Source: Prototheca cutis
Taxonomy: Eukaryota; Chlorophyta; Trebouxiophyceae; Chlorellales; Chlorellaceae
DNA length: 64,000 nucleotides
Assembly: GCA_002897115.2 (NCBI GenBank)
Contig: BCIH01000006.1
Location: 443,250 to 507,249 of the forward strand
Direction: 5' to 3'
Within the stretch, counting starts at the first letter, position 1; every line of letters begins with the position of its first letter. Below the pieces are notes generated by a model that saw nothing but the letters and a program-made list of their open reading frames with translations, did not search any database and was not told the origin of the DNA. The translations under genes were made by a program, and so were the position numbers. Positions 34,439 through 46,700 of the stretch are shown piece by piece.

Positions 34439-36520
34439 GCCAGTACGGCACGGAGATGGCAGCGGCGTGCCCAGGGCGTGTCTGGCGAGGCCGGGCCCAC
34501 TGCCGCCGCCCCATCCCGCTTCATGCGCTGGCTGCAGGTATAGATGTTGTGGAATAGAAGATCTGACGCTGTTGGGGTTTGTAGAATTTGCCCTAAGTGA
34601 TGTTCTTGATAAGCCCCAGATGGCTGACTAGCTAGCTTTCCTACCGCTGGGCCGGACCCGGACCTGCTCCCTCCATTTCCTCTGCACACACAAAACAATA
34701 CCATGTCGCACACACACAACATCCCCCCCCCCCCCCCCCCCCCCCCCACGGTCTCCACCTGCAATTGTTTTTTTCCTTGGCTGACTCATTGTTGTTCCAC
34801 GGTGATGTGTGATGTGTGTCTGTGTGGCCAACCACCCCTTCCTCCCAAACCACCGCCCCCAGCCCCCCCCCCCCCCCCCCTCCCACACACACGTAAAAAC
34901 CTGCAGGATAACGCGATGCCAGAGCAGGCGGTGACGCTGCAGACGTTCCGGCGAGGGGACACGGACGTGGACACTGTGGTGGCGGCGCGGCCCGTGGCAG
35001 CCGGGGAGACGGTGCTGCGTGTGCCCGACCGTCTGATCGTGACGCTGGACCGCGTGTTTCAGGACACGCAGTTGGCGGAGCTGCTGACTACCAGCCAGCT
35101 CAGCGAGCTGGCCTGCCTAGCGCTGTACCTGGCCTACGAGCGCCGTCAAGGACCAGACTCGCCCTGGCACCCTTTTCTGCGCGAACTCGACCGCATCCAG
35201 GGCCGGGGGGCGTTGGGCGCACGGTCGCCACTGCTGTGGGAGCCCTGGGAAGTGGACACCTACCTCAAGGGAAGCCCCGTCATCGGCATGATCAAGGAGC
35301 GAGCTGCGGTATGTGTGGGCTGCTTGCTGCTCTGACGGGATTCTCATCTGTTTCCTTTTTGCTGCTGTTGTTTTCTTGTCTGTGTGCGCGCGCGTGTGTG
35401 TGCGCGTGTGTGTGCGCACGCGCGCGTAGCCATGTGCGACCAGCCAATCTACCTCCAATTCATTTGTGCATTGACTAATGCATGTGCCACCCCCTGCAGG
35501 GAATCCTGCGTGAGTATGGTGAGCTGGACACGGTGTGGTACATGGCGGGGAGCCTGTTTGGGCAGTCGCCCTATGCCCCGCCGACCGAGCAGTTTTCCGC
35601 CGATGCTTTCTTAAAGGGCTTTGCCGCGGTGCAGGCCAGCGTGGTGCACCTGCAGNGCGTGCCCCTGACCCGCCGGTTTGCGCTGGTCCCTCTGGGACCG
35701 CCGCTGCTGACGTACAGCAGCATGGCACGGGGGGCCATGNTGCGATTTGACCCCGGGGCACGTGAAGTTGTTTTGGCGGTCGACCGCGACTACGCGGCGG
35801 GGGAGCCCGTGCTGGCCTGGTGNGGGCCCCAGCCCAACAGCCGCCTGCTCCTCAACTACGGCCTCGTCGACGAACACAACCCCTACGACCGCCTGCCCCT
35901 CAAAGGTGATTTTTCGAGTGATCAATTGTTGCGTGGTTAGAATTGGANGTCTTTGAACAGGNCGTCGCCGCCGATGCCACCATGCTTACCACNCCCACCC
36001 NCCCGAACAAGCAGCCGTGATCTCTGGGTTGGACCCGCTGTATGGGGTCAAGCGCCAGATCCTGGCGCGGTCGGGCCGCGGGCTGTCGACGCAGCATGTG
36101 TTCCAGCTGGGCCNGGGTTACGAGCCCCTGCCCCCCGAGCTGCTGCCGTTTGTGCTGCTGGCCCGGGCACGCACGTCCTGCGAGGCCCTCGCCGTGGATT
36201 TCGGCGCCCAAGGTGGTGNGCCACCGTCGCCGCCGCAAGCGCTGAGTGAAGAAGAAGCGACCGCAGCCACGGGCGAGGCTCTGGCTGCGTTACACATACG
36301 GTTGCGTGACCGGCTGGCGCAGTATGGCACCACGANGACAGAGGACGCCGAGACGCTGGCCGACCCCACGACGCCGGCTCGCAAGGCCGTCGCCACGCGG
36401 CTGGTTGCCATCGAGAAGGCGACGCTGAGCGCCGCGCTGGCACAGCTGGAGTGTAGCCCGGGCTGGCGTGGCGAGGCAGTGCTGGCAGAGGGTGGACTGC
36501 CCCACCTGACCCTAGACTGA
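34439..36520 (+). CDS. SET-domain methyltransferase of the Rubisco LSMT type, probably plastid (5' end unresolved)
   Basis: Members of this family methylate lysines on plastid proteins. Exons are 34439-34537, about 34910-35308, 35500-35905 and 36012-36520, with at least one more upstream. Exon 34439-34537 gives an Arg/Ala-rich transit-like stretch then FMRWLQ, joining DNAMPEQAVTLQTF in the next exon. SET core motifs are VAAGETVLRVP, TRRFALVPLGPPLLTY, GPQPNSRLLLNYGLVDEHN and NPYDRLPL; the Rubisco LSMT substrate-binding helical domain follows. The usual N-H-S motif of the SET pseudoknot is not visible where expected: the segment reads PLLTYSSMARGAM. Some plant plastid SET proteins also lack it, so catalytic activity is uncertain. 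Several n bases leave residues undefined. Confidence 0.82.
34723..34880. repeat. Two poly-C tracts in a SET-gene intron
   Basis: Poly-C runs lie at 34723-34747 (25 bases) and 34863-34880 (18 bases), the second followed by CACACACACG and the CTGCAG acceptor. The same C-run plus CA-run arrangement recurs in introns across the window. Confidence 0.95.
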
Positions 36521-36965
36521 GCGCTCTATTTTTTTGGGTGCCGCCCTTCCCCCGGGGCAAGGGGTCGGCTGTACTGTTTATTCATTTCCACCGGACAAGA
36601 GGGCACCATCCTTTGGCATGCACAGGAGTGCCAGGATTCTGCCGTTGGCCAACGGGTAAGGATGGCTGCTGCGTGAGCTCCGAAGCAATGGCCTCGCACT
36701 TTTGCATGCAAGGCCAGGGATTCCATGCCCAGTATTGTACCTGTGGAGCAAACATTCATGGCCCCCTCACTGCCTGTCTCCTGCTTGTTGAAGAAACTCC
36801 ATTGTGCATGTACATCACTAGTGCTGGCCATTGGAAACAAGCATCCATGATGCATTCCTCACCCCGAGGCAGGTTCAGACGGAAGCGTATTGACAGCGAA
36901 TGCTCTCCCAATCAATGGCCCAGCGTTCGTGGGTGATCCGGCGGGGCAATGCTCACCTCCATCCT

Positions 36966-37734
36966 TCATGACGTCGTCTCTGCAAGGGCTGCAGCCACGG
37001 AGCCCTTGTCGTCCTCCACCAGCATTCCTCCTTTCCAGCAGCCGAGGCGCTGCCCCAGCTCGCGGTGCTTCTCCCGCTCCCGGGCCGCCGCAGCCCTGTC
37101 CCCTGTCAGAGTTGCTCACGCTGGGGGAGGGGATTCGTGAGAGCCATGTACCGCTCTCCCTGGAGCACGATCGACTGCTTCATGATTCCTTCCATGCCCT
37201 GCTATTCTCCGAATTCAATACATCACATTCAAGGAAAGGCCCCACCACCTCCGACACACCTCGCCAGCCGGCATGCCGAGCCAGAGACTGGGTCCCCAGC
37301 ACGCCAGCAGTCTTGATCCGAAGCGTGGTGCTGTCAAACGCCGCCAGGGCCGGGTACGCGCTCATCATCTCGCGCCAGTGCCCCACTCCATACTCCTCCA
37401 GCCCCTGGATGGGGGGGGGCTTGTTTTTGAACATGTCAGCAGGGNAGCCCTCCCATTTGGAAACCCCTGGACAGAGACCCAGTCGCCCACGAGTTTGCTC
37501 ACGACAAGCACCGCACTGCCACACCGCAGAACAGACCTTGAGCAGAGCTTCCTCCTGGGTGGGGCCCCACCGCTCAGGCTCGTCCAGACACAGCGAGGCG
37601 CCGGTAGGCTTAAAAAAGTCCTGCTGTATGGTACCGGTGGCGTCACACATGCCCTTGGGGCTGAACCCCAGCCGCATCTGTTTGGCCCACTCATCACGAT
37701 CGGTATGTGGCAGCAGTGTGCCACCCTCCTGCAT
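36966..37734 (-). CDS. Unrecognised protein, possibly Myb/SANT-like
   Basis: I do not recognise it with certainty. Two exons, 37734-37227 and 37102-36966, give about 214 residues with a 124-nt GT-AG intron in phase (leftover T plus GG). The protein starts MQEGGTLLPHTDRDEWAKQM. A middle segment, GLEEYGVGHWREMMSAYPAL followed by LRIKTAGVLGTQSLARHAGW, has the Trp/Arg spacing seen in SANT/Myb-like helices. The C-terminal exon is a charged helix (AAAAREREKHRELGQRLG) then CWKGGMLVEDDKGS. Four cysteines lie in the first half (CDATG, LCLDE, VCSAVWQCGAC). An n interrupts the reading after SKWEG. If intron 1 is not used, the frame would instead end at QREQL near 37106. Confidence 0.6.
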
Positions 37735-38097
37735 TGCTTCCAGCCCTGGAATGCTTGGAGGGGCTCCTGCCGTCGATCTGGGCCGTCCCGGTGTCCGGGC
37801 GTCAGAGTGTCAAGGCCATGTCTTCGTCACATGACTGCCGTGCCGTGTCGTGACGTGCTGCAATAAACTGCAAAACGGACATCGATATCGAATCCGGTTA
37901 TGACGTGCGTGGTAGAGCTCCCATGTCCTCACGCAAGCGCAGTGAACTCTTCTCTTTTGTGAAAGCGAGGCATTTTTCAAAACCCCATTTCGTCGCGATG
38001 ACGGCTAAACGACGAGCGGGCCAAGCGGGTCTTCAATATCACGCCTATACCTTGTGAACACACCGCGTCAGTACTCGCCAAGCATGCCAAGACAGTA
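37735..38097. promoter_or_regulatory. Shared upstream region of a divergent gene pair
   Basis: 363 bp lie between the start of the Myb-like gene (37734, minus) and that of the TAD3 gene (38098, plus). No gene is seen; it probably holds both promoters. Confidence 0.4.
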
Positions 38098-39267
38098 ATG
38101 GCGGTGAACGCGATGCCTGAAGGGGCGGAGGCGGTGTGCGCGGGAGCACCGGAGCCCCAGCTGCTGCCACCTCGGGTCGTGCCAGCCAGGGAGCCGCCGA
38201 AGTTGGCGTTTGTGCCATGGTTGGCTGCCTCCATCCCCAGCAGCCTGGGCGGCAAACTCACAAAGCAGTTGGCCAGCCCCAGTCCCCTGTCGGGCATGGG
38301 TCACGTCAAGCGCATCCGCCGCCACCCGGAGGCCGAGGGCCAGCTCCAAATCCTGATCTGTCCCTCGCCGCCTGAGGGCGCCCTACCTCCTGGGGTGCCT
38401 GAGATCGTGGCACAGCACGGTCTGGAGCTCGAAACAGTCCATGTACCGCGGCACGCTCCCTCCACTCGGGAGGACTGGGCGGACTGGAGCCGCCACTGGG
38501 CGCTGACCTGGCGTGCGCCCGACCCCACACTCCACCCCGAGCATGGACAGGTGTCCCAGGAGGAAGCCGCAGTCATGCAGGTCCACACCCGAGAAGCCCT
38601 GGCCCTGGCACGGCAACGTGGATGCAACGCCTGCCTCATCGTCGACCCCGATACCGGTACTTGGCCCCATGGGTAGCAAGCATGCGGGCGGCATTCGTTG
38701 TCCCCGTGCTTTGGCCCCCCTGGTCATTTAATCTCATTCACTCTTGTTGGATGCGTTTCGAGCCTTTGTCGTTGCCATCAACAAGACCAACCCCACCCCC
38801 GGCACCATGTCACTGCAGACACCGTGCTGGCGTCCTGCGCTGCTGACCTGGCTGCTCACCCACTGCACCACGCCGCCATGCGTGCGGTGGAGGCGGTGGC
38901 AGCCGCCCAGCGTGCACAGCGTGGACAGGATGCCGCTGGCGAGTGCGAGGACGATGAGCCCCGTAGCCCGGCCAAAAAGCAGCGGCTGGAGGATGGGGCT
39001 GCCGGTGAAGTCGCCACAAGCAGGGCACTGCCGGGCAGCTCCGCCTGCCCATACCTGTGCACCGGCTACGACGCATACCTCGCACGGGAACCTTGCATCA
39101 TGTGTGCCATGGCGCTCNTGCACAGCCGCGTGCGGCGAGTTGTTTTTTGCGAGGCCGATGCAGTTGGTGGCGTGCTGGGCGGCACGCCAGGCTCGACTCG
39201 CCTGCACTCCAGGCGCAGCCTGAACCATCATTACCATGTCTACCACGTTGCGCTGCAAGCCCCATGA
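38098..39267 (+). CDS. TAD3: tRNA-specific adenosine deaminase subunit 3 (TAD3/ADAT3)
   Basis: TAD3 is the non-catalytic partner of TAD2; together they convert A34 to inosine in tRNA anticodons. Two exons, 38098-38656 and 38819-39267, join in phase to give about 335 residues. The deaminase-like fold appears after VDPDT and TVLASC: HPLHHAAM supplies the first zinc ligand but has Ala-Met where a catalytic subunit has Glu, and EPCIMCAMAL supplies the two cysteines. The end SLNHHYHVYHV is typical of ADAT3. The N-terminal third is the ADAT3-specific domain (GHVKRIRRHPEAEG). An acidic/basic insert (ECEDDEPRSPAKKQRLEDG) separates the two zinc motifs and could be a nuclear signal. One n lies after CAMAL. 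Confidence 0.9.
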
Positions 39268-39573
39268 TGAGAGTTTTGGTCTGTGTGGTGGCGCTGTTGT
39301 TGACGTGTTAACGGTCTCTGACATGCGGATTGAGCTTTCCAAAGCGAGGACCCCCCAGACATGCCTGTTTCCGTTCCCTGGGACCGGGGCTTCGGGGGCC
39401 CCCCATTGATCTCCAAATCCCGGAATGAGCTGGCAATCTTTCGACGTCAGCCCCTTACTCAATCCGGAAATCATCGCTGCATACTTTCCCCACATAAAAC
39501 GAGCCCTTCGAGTGGTTTTCTGTAACTTGCATTGTCTTTTCCTCGGTGTGTTGGGTCCCCGCTGTCGAGAATC

Positions 39574-41021
39574 ATGGCTGCGTCCAACCCGCCCAAGGGG
39601 TTCGCGGTGGAGGTCAAGCCTTCCGGCGTGGCCATCGTGACCATCGCCCAGGAGCCCGTGAACACGCTGAGCCTGGACTTGTGGCGCGGGCTCACGGCCG
39701 TGCTGGATGCATGCGAGGAGGATCCCAGCGTGCGGGGAGTCGTGTTCCGGTCGGGCCTGAAGAAGGACGTCTTCACCGCCGGCAACGACATTAAGGAGCT
39801 CTACGCACCCATGACATCCGCCGAGCGCTACAGGTGTTGCAGGGGAACTGTGTGTGGCGCGACACGGATATGCTTAACGTGCTCATGAACTTTGATGTGC
39901 TTGGAATACCCTGGACGTCTCTATTTTTAAGGGAGCACTGACTCTTTCGCGTGTTCTTGAGGGGTGGGTGGTCGGCGGGTTGCCAGGTGGAGTCCCTAGG
40001 CGGAACCCAGGACAGCCGACTGGAAATCTCAGATCCATCCTGCCTGCCTGCCAAATTGTTCAATTTTAATGGTGCAAAACTCACAGGGATTTTTGGGTGA
40101 CCTCCAACCGCTTCATGGCTCGGCTCTACTCCAGCCCGCTGGCCACGGTGGCCGCCATCCGGGGTGCCTGCCCGGCCGGCGGCTGCGGCATTTCCATGTG
40201 CTGTGACTACCGTGTGATGACCGAGGAGGGCCACATCGGTGAGCATTGTTTTGGGACTGGGGGCATGTATAGTTGCGAGGTCTTGCATGTGCTGGCGTCT
40301 TGTTTAGGGAAGGAGGTGGGCTCCTGCTTGTCATTTGTGCACAGCGTCCCCTCATGCCCTGCAGTGTTGGGCGAAATGAGTTGATCCGCGGATCAATATG
40401 CATCTCAACGCTCCTTGCCCACATGCACCCACGGCCTTCCACGCACACGAAAGCCAACTACCCATGATGAACAGGTCTGAACGAGGTGGCACTGGGCATC
40501 ACCGTGCCAAAGTTTTGGGCGGCTCTGATGGCTCGTATCATCGGGTCCTCACAGGCCGAGCGTTTCTGCCTGGGGGCCAAGCTCGCTAGCCCCCGGGAGG
40601 CACTGGCCGTCGGCCTTGTCGACGAGGTCGTGTCCAAGCCAGACCTTGACCAGGCCGCCGAGAAGGCCCTGCTCTCCATGCTCAAGATGCCCGACGCCGG
40701 CCGTAGCGTGCGTGTGGTGATTGTTGCTGTGATAGGTTCTGGGCAAGGGGACTTGGCTGGTTATGGTGATGTGGTGGAGCCGGGTGCTTGAGGAGGAATG
40801 GCACGCGACCGTATCCCAACGCCCTTCCACAAAATCTCTCCGCAAAACGATTACAGCTGACGAAGAAGAGGCTGCGTGACGAGTTTGCGCAGCAGTGGGC
40901 GGCCTACTGCGAGACGGAGTGGGAGGGTGCCTGGGAGGTGCTGGAGTCACCGGCCGTCACCGAGATGCTGGGGGGTGTGCTCCAGCGGCTGTCGGGCCGC
41001 AAGAACTCCGCCAAGCTGTGA
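39574..41021 (+). CDS. ECI1: Enoyl-CoA delta-isomerase (3,2-trans-enoyl-CoA isomerase), peroxisomal
   Basis: The enzyme moves double bonds in enoyl-CoA intermediates so that unsaturated fatty acids can enter beta-oxidation. Four exons, 39574-39833, 40087-40238, 40475-40707 and 40857-41021, give 269 residues in phase. It belongs to the crotonase fold: PVNTLSLDLW, then KKDVFTAGNDIKEL (first oxyanion-hole strand), ACPAGGCGISMCCDYRVM (second), and LNEVALGITVPKFW with the Glu expected as catalytic base in the isomerase group. The last residues are NSAKL; AKL is a canonical type 1 peroxisomal signal. Exon 1 has no obvious mitochondrial presequence. The fit is better to ECI than to enoyl-CoA hydratase because of the NE-x2-LGI motif. 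Confidence 0.9.
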
Positions 41022-41375
41022 CATTCCACTTGCCACTTGGAAATGAAAGGCACTGCAATTTTGATGCCTGGCATCGTGCCAGATTTTCAAGGGGCCACCA
41101 TATGATACCATTTTTGGATTGTACATGTTGCATGCACGTGAAAAAGAGCTCGAGAGAATAATAGAGGCAGGGACGAAGAACGTGTGCGGGACGGGGGGCA
41201 GATTTTTCGGGGAATTTTGGGCGTCTCCGCAATGATTTCAAAACAACACGGAGCAGACGCAAAATCCCTCGCGATTCTGCCGAGACAAGCTATTTGCTGC
41301 CGCTTTCCCAGCCGCTCGTACGCAGCTGGTTTGAATCTGATTGCAAAGTGAGAGCTTTGGAGTCGCCAGCTCATC

Positions 41376-42657
41376 ATGGCGATGCAGGTGGGCGAGCTCC
41401 CAAGCGTGCGGGCGACACTCCCCACCAACCACCTGCTCCCAGCCCGACATCCAATTCTTCTCCACCACCCACGCTTTCTGCCACCACCGCAGACCTCCTC
41501 TCTTCTGAGGGAGATTGGCTCATTAAAGGAACAGCTGGAGCGCGAGAGGGGACGCCGCGAGCGGGCGACCATGCACGCTAACGAGTGCGCCTCAGCTCAG
41601 GCAACCTCGGAGCATGAACTCCGGCGCCTGCGCAGCATCATAGCGTGAGTAGTCCAGCCGGCTGTGGGGACAGGAATCTATGGTTCCGAGCTTGCTGTTG
41701 GTCTAGACGACATCCTCACCCAAACCCTGCTGCATAAGAAGAGGCCCCCCCGTGGGCGGCCTGGATCGGGCTTGTCTTTGCTGGCTGATGGAGTTCTCTG
41801 ATATTTTGGCCCCAGTGCTCTGGTCCTCCCATATGGCACCTCTCGTCACACACACACTCTCCAGGGATCTTGAGGGGGAGCTGCGGTCCGAGCGGCAGCA
41901 GCGCCGGGCAGCTGCCAAGGCCACCCGTGCCTCCATGCGCTCGCTGGCAGAGCGGCTGCCGCTGATAGAAAGCGCAATTGCAGAACGCGCCACAGCCACC
42001 GCACGCCGCGGTGCCGTCATCGCCGCCGAGCTGCAGCATGTCCGCAGGATGATTTTGGATGGGAGCTCCGCGGCAAACCCGGGCCTGCAACGCGTTCCGC
42101 TGCTCACCCACCTTGACAAGGTACTTGCTCAGAGGGAGGGACCGGTCGTTTGATGTGTATCATGCAAGCTCGGGACGGTCTTTCAGAATGCTCCAATTTC
42201 ATTCGATGCCCGCAAAGCCTCCAACGCAAACGCTACACAGGCGCGGGCGGTGGTGGACAAGCTGTGTCAGGGCGGTGACCGGCAGGCGCGGCTCTCTGGT
42301 GCTGCTGGGCCCTCCATCCCAGCAAGCCAGCTGCCAGAAGCGTGTCTTTCCACACCCGCACCCGGGGTGCCTGTCGCCGGAGCTGCCCACCCCTGCCCCA
42401 CGGGCCCCGAGCCTTTGACCCCGGGGCTGCCCGACGCCCGCGTCAGCAGCGCGCTGGCAGAGATGGATGCTGTGGTGCCGCGGTACCGCGCCGCAGCGGT
42501 GGCGGCGCAGACGCAGGCTGGCGTGCTCAAGGAGGCGCTGGCAGTGGCCGAGCGCGAGCGGGACGACGCTCTCAAGGGGGTGCGTACAGGAAGTGTTTGC
42601 TTTTTGATTGGGCGCCGGCTGGGGAAGAAAGAAAGGGGATTGGGTTCAACTTTCTTT

Positions 42658-42708
<51 letters not shown>

Positions 42709-42716
42709 TTTCGCGT

Positions 42717-42767
<51 letters not shown>

Positions 42768-43347
42768 NNNNNNNNNNNNNNNNNNNNCACACACACACCC
42801 TTCCCCCCTTCCCCCCCAAACTCTCACCGCACGGCAGTTGGAGGCTTGGAGGGGCGCGGCAGAGCGGGCAACAGCGCGCGTGGCGGAGCTGGCGGCCGAG
42901 CTGCATGCTTCGCGCGAGTCGGCCTCCGCCGCGGCAGCAGCAGCTGCCGAGCAACTGCAAGATGCGCGGCACGAAGCGGCGCGGGCACTGGCACGTGTGA
43001 CGGAGCTGGAGACGCTGGTGCAGGGCCTGGAGGAAAGTGCGGCGCTGGGTCGTGCCGAACTGGCCGAGGCACGGACCGAGGCGGCTGCACATCGCGAGAC
43101 GGTGCGCCAGCTGGAGGGCACGCTGCAGGATCAGGCCGGGAACGTCCAGGCCGTGCTGCAACTGGTGGGCCGACGGCCCGTCCAGGTGAAGAAATCGCGG
43201 CCGCATGCCGCTGACGATAGCGCGGACGATCGCCACTGGAGTATCGGGGCTGCCGGCGCCTGGGAGGAGCCGCCCCTGGAGAGCATGCTGCTGGGCCTGG
43301 AGGACGCAGTGACCAATGTGCTCACTTCGCCAGCCATGCAGCAGTAG
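41376..43347 (+). CDS. Coiled-coil protein, function unknown
   Basis: I do not recognise the family. A likely model has exons 41376-41387 (MAMQ), 41493-41644, 41865-42120, 42241-42579 and 42838-43347. The first intron (105 nt) is itself an open multiple of three, so retaining it would add 35 Pro-rich residues. Exon 2 starts with a strongly heptad-like segment (LREIGSLKEQLERERGRRER), continued in exon 3 (LEGELRSERQQRRAAAKA) and exon 5 (LEAWRGAAERATARVAELAA, then ELETLVQGLEES and QLEGTLQDQ). Exon 4 is Pro/Ala-rich. The end is acidic: SMLLGLEDAVTNVLTSPAMQ. No signal or membrane segment is seen. It is probably a structural or scaffold coiled coil. Intron 4 contains poly-C and an assembly gap. Confidence 0.68.
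42659..42787. repeat. Two 50-base poly-C tracts and an assembly gap in an intron
   Basis: Poly-C at 42659-42708 and 42718-42767 is separated by tttcgcgta and followed by 20 n (42768-42787), then a CA repeat and a C-rich tract before the CGGCAG acceptor. These are the longest homopolymers in the window; the true length across the gap is unknown. Confidence 0.97.
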
Positions 43348-43770
43348 AGCAGGAGCGCCCTTGGTCCCGCACACTCCCCCTGCCAATAGTTGACCAAGCT
43401 AAGACAGATACCGTGACCCCACCGCCTCGCAACCAAGCATGCCTTCCTAAAGGGCACGACGGCCATACTGCTTCAAACATCGACAGGTCCCGCATCACCT
43501 AACCAGCATTGCCTTTGTGCGCTCGCCCCCACCGCCCACGCTGCATGACCATGCCCAATAATCCTGGCAGTATAGTTTTTCTTTGACAAGTGATGTAACA
43601 GTATACCATTATCACAGGGAGCTTGCTTAAATGATGTCAGCAGGGCCTCTGGCAAGGGGTATTGAGCGGAAGAGACCATGCGTCCATGGGGTGATGGACG
43701 TGGGACTTGAAGGCACTTGTCACAGCCATCCCTTGCAACGGAGCGGCAGCCTGCCATCCATTGCATATGC
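43348..43770. other. Intergenic between convergent genes
   Basis: 423 bp between the stop of the coiled-coil gene (+) and the stop of the ARF-GEF gene (-). Probably two 3' UTRs. No coding exon is supported. Confidence 0.5.
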
Positions 43771-46700
43771 TCAGCTCTGCTTGCAGCCGTTAGATGCTTG
43801 TTCGGCCTCATCAGCCTCATTACCCTCGCCTTGCACCGGGGACGAGCCCTCTGGCGCGGCGGCGGTGTCGACATTGTCTGCTGGCAACTCTGCTGCTGCA
43901 TGCAGGGCAGCGGCGGCGGCTGCTTCATCCGCGGCATCTTGTTGGGGAGGTGCGGCTTGAGCATCTGGCCTCGGATCCGCCTCGGCTCCCTCCACTGCCT
44001 CTTTGGCAGGTGATGCCGGCTGCTTCCCTGCTGGGGCATCGCCATCACCAACAACTTTTCCGGGGGAGCCTGCCGGACTGCCTGGCACCGCCGACTGCAG
44101 GCCTGCGGCCACCAGGAGCCCCGGGTTGAGGCCCGAGGAGATGGCATGCACGCGGCTCCACGTCAGCTCCCACAGGTTCTGCCCTCTCGCATCACGCCAG
44201 TCTGGCACAAGCACGTTGCTCGTGGCCAGGACCAGCAGCATGTTTTTCACGTTTTCCGGCACCGAGTCCCTCACGCCCTCGTCCGGCACCGACATGCACG
44301 CCTGTCGAGGGTGTTGTGTGTAGTTAGTGGTTGGCATTGGAGTGTGGACAATCATATAATTTAAACATTTCACAGCGCATCGACAAGCAGACGTACTTTT
44401 CGCATTGAGAAACCAAACACCGAGTCCGCGACGTATTCCACCAGCGATCCCTTCCCCCCCACAGAAAAAACTCTGCTACTACCCACCGTAAGGTCTGACA
44501 GCGCACGAGACCAGAGCGCGTAAAACCCGGGATCTTCGCGGACAATGTCGATGGCTGCCAGGAGGGCCTTGACGGTCATGCCCGCGGCGAGGCGCAGCGT
44601 GTGTGCCGTGCCCTGCGGCGCGCGCTTGGCGGCGGCGGCGGCCTGTGCAGCTTCGAGGCACGGCAGCACGCAGTCGCCCAGCACGCCGACCCAGGGTCCA
44701 GGGGCACGGATGACGCCGGGCGCGGCCAGCAATGCACGTTGCAGGGCACGGACGCCCGCGTCACGCAGCGCAGCTGTGCCGTCGCGAGCGGGGCCCGCGG
44801 CTACCACCTCCACCGCCCCACACCACAGCGCAGTCACCACTTGAACCTGGTCCCGTCCCGCAGCCGGCAGTGCACCTGTTTTTTTTGTCGTGTGGGAGAT
44901 GGGAGAATGCACCCGCAACTTTTTCTTGTTCTGAGAATTGCTTTCCAATCGAAACATCCCAGAGAAATGCAAACATCTCTTTCCACCCCCCCCCCCCCCA
45001 CACACACAAATGAAAAAGACACACAATCGTACCGTGCTTGGCGGCCGCGTCTTCGCCGTACCCCAGGAGCCACAGGAGCAAGAGTTCGGCCATTTCGAGA
45101 AATTGCAGCGCAAGCTCGGCCGACTGCGCGCGGTATCGCTCGACGTAGTGCATGCAGGTATCGAACAGCGGCGCAAAGCTGGCTGTGGACAGCACGCGGG
45201 GGTCGTGCACTGCCCCGGACAGCGCCGCAAAGGCCGTCGGGGCGGCCTCGGGCCTGAGCGAAGTCAGGCGCAGCACCGCGCAGACGGTGCGCCACTCGGC
45301 TTCCCCGCGAATGTGCGCACCCGCGCCACGGATGAGCCCTGCGACGCCCGCGGCGATGCGGTCTGCCAGGTCCCATGCCGCGGCCGGGGGCAGGCCCACC
45401 ACCAGGCTCAGCGACCGCAGCAGCATACCCGCGGAGTCTTCGCGGTACGGGAGCAGCCGCTCGCAGACGCGGAGCAGGCCCAGCACGGCACGAGCGGCCA
45501 GCGGGTTGGGTTCGCCGCTGGCCCCGGCGGCCGCGGCCAGCACCTCGTGCACGAGCGGCCAGATGAGGGTGACACGATCGCGGTTGCGAAGCGTCACCGT
45601 GACTAGCAGCTCAAGGCACAGCTCGGCGCCCGCGGTGGGTTCGTCTGCCGCCAGAAGACGGGCTGGGTCGCCGCCGCCCCAGGCCAGCGCTTGCAACAGC
45701 TCGACCAGTGAGTCGGGCTGCAGGAATTTCGTGTCTGCCACCAGTTCCGGCAGACCCGCCGACGCAACGGCCTCGCGAGCCGCGGCAAAGGCCCGCTCCG
45801 CGGCCGCGCCACCCGCGGCATTGCCCGAATCGATGGAAATCAGCGACCCCAGCGCGCGGCTGAGCAGCGAACCCCCCCCACCGCCGCTCTGCGAGCCTGA
45901 AAGAGCGCCCGACGACCCACCGGCGCCGGCGGCACCGCCCGCGCCACCTCCTGCGGCCCAGGCCGCCGCCGCCGCAGCAGGGTCGGAGATGGGCAGCCGC
46001 GCGCGTGCGGCGGCCGTGTCGTCGGCGTCGGCCGCCAGAATACCTGGCGGAAGCAGGCCCGTGCGGTGCAGCCGCAGCAGGGCCGCGGTCAGCGCCCGCC
46101 ACCCCGGCCCACGCAGCGCATCGCCGTAAGCCCCGGCCGTCTCGGCCAGTGCCGCCAGCGCCCGGGGCCCCCGCCCCGCAAACAGCCAGGCCGACACGCT
46201 GCGTGCGCTGGGGTGCAGCCCGCCCGTCGTCCCTGCCATCGCTGCAACGACTGCGTCCAGCGCTTCGGGCACGCCACAGGCCGCCGCGTGCCGGGCCGCC
46301 ATGCGCAGCACGTCCAGCGCCGCGCTGCAGGCGTGCCGCGTCGCGGGATTCACTGCAGAGCCAGGAACCCCCCCGGCAGCGGCCAGCGCAGCGGTCGAGC
46401 CGCCGCTGGCCGCCGGGTCCTCGGACAGCACAGCGCTGGCCGCCGCCAGCGCGGGGCTCCACAGCAGCCCAAACACGTCCGAGACCAGTTCTCGCGACGC
46501 ACTGGTTGCCGGCCCTGGTGCGATGGTGGTGGAGACATCTGTCGCAACAGGACCACTGCCATTGGCACCATCCAATGCCAATCCGCCGGCAGCAGTCGCC
46601 ACCGTCATCCTCGCCTCGGCCGGAGTCAGGACCAGCGCCCCCACACAACTCCCCGCCCCGGCGTCAACGGCACTGACGGCTTGGCCGGCGAGCTTTGTCC

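Noticed and set aside
37103..37119. Possible 17-nt intron (GTGAGC...CTGACAG) in the Myb-like gene
   Set aside because: A 124-nt intron with a GTGATG donor at 37226 and the same acceptor restores the frame without needing an extraordinary intron length.
45152..46129. 325-codon Ser/Ala-rich plus-strand open frame
   Set aside because: Antisense to the ARF-GEF helical region and compositionally a shadow.
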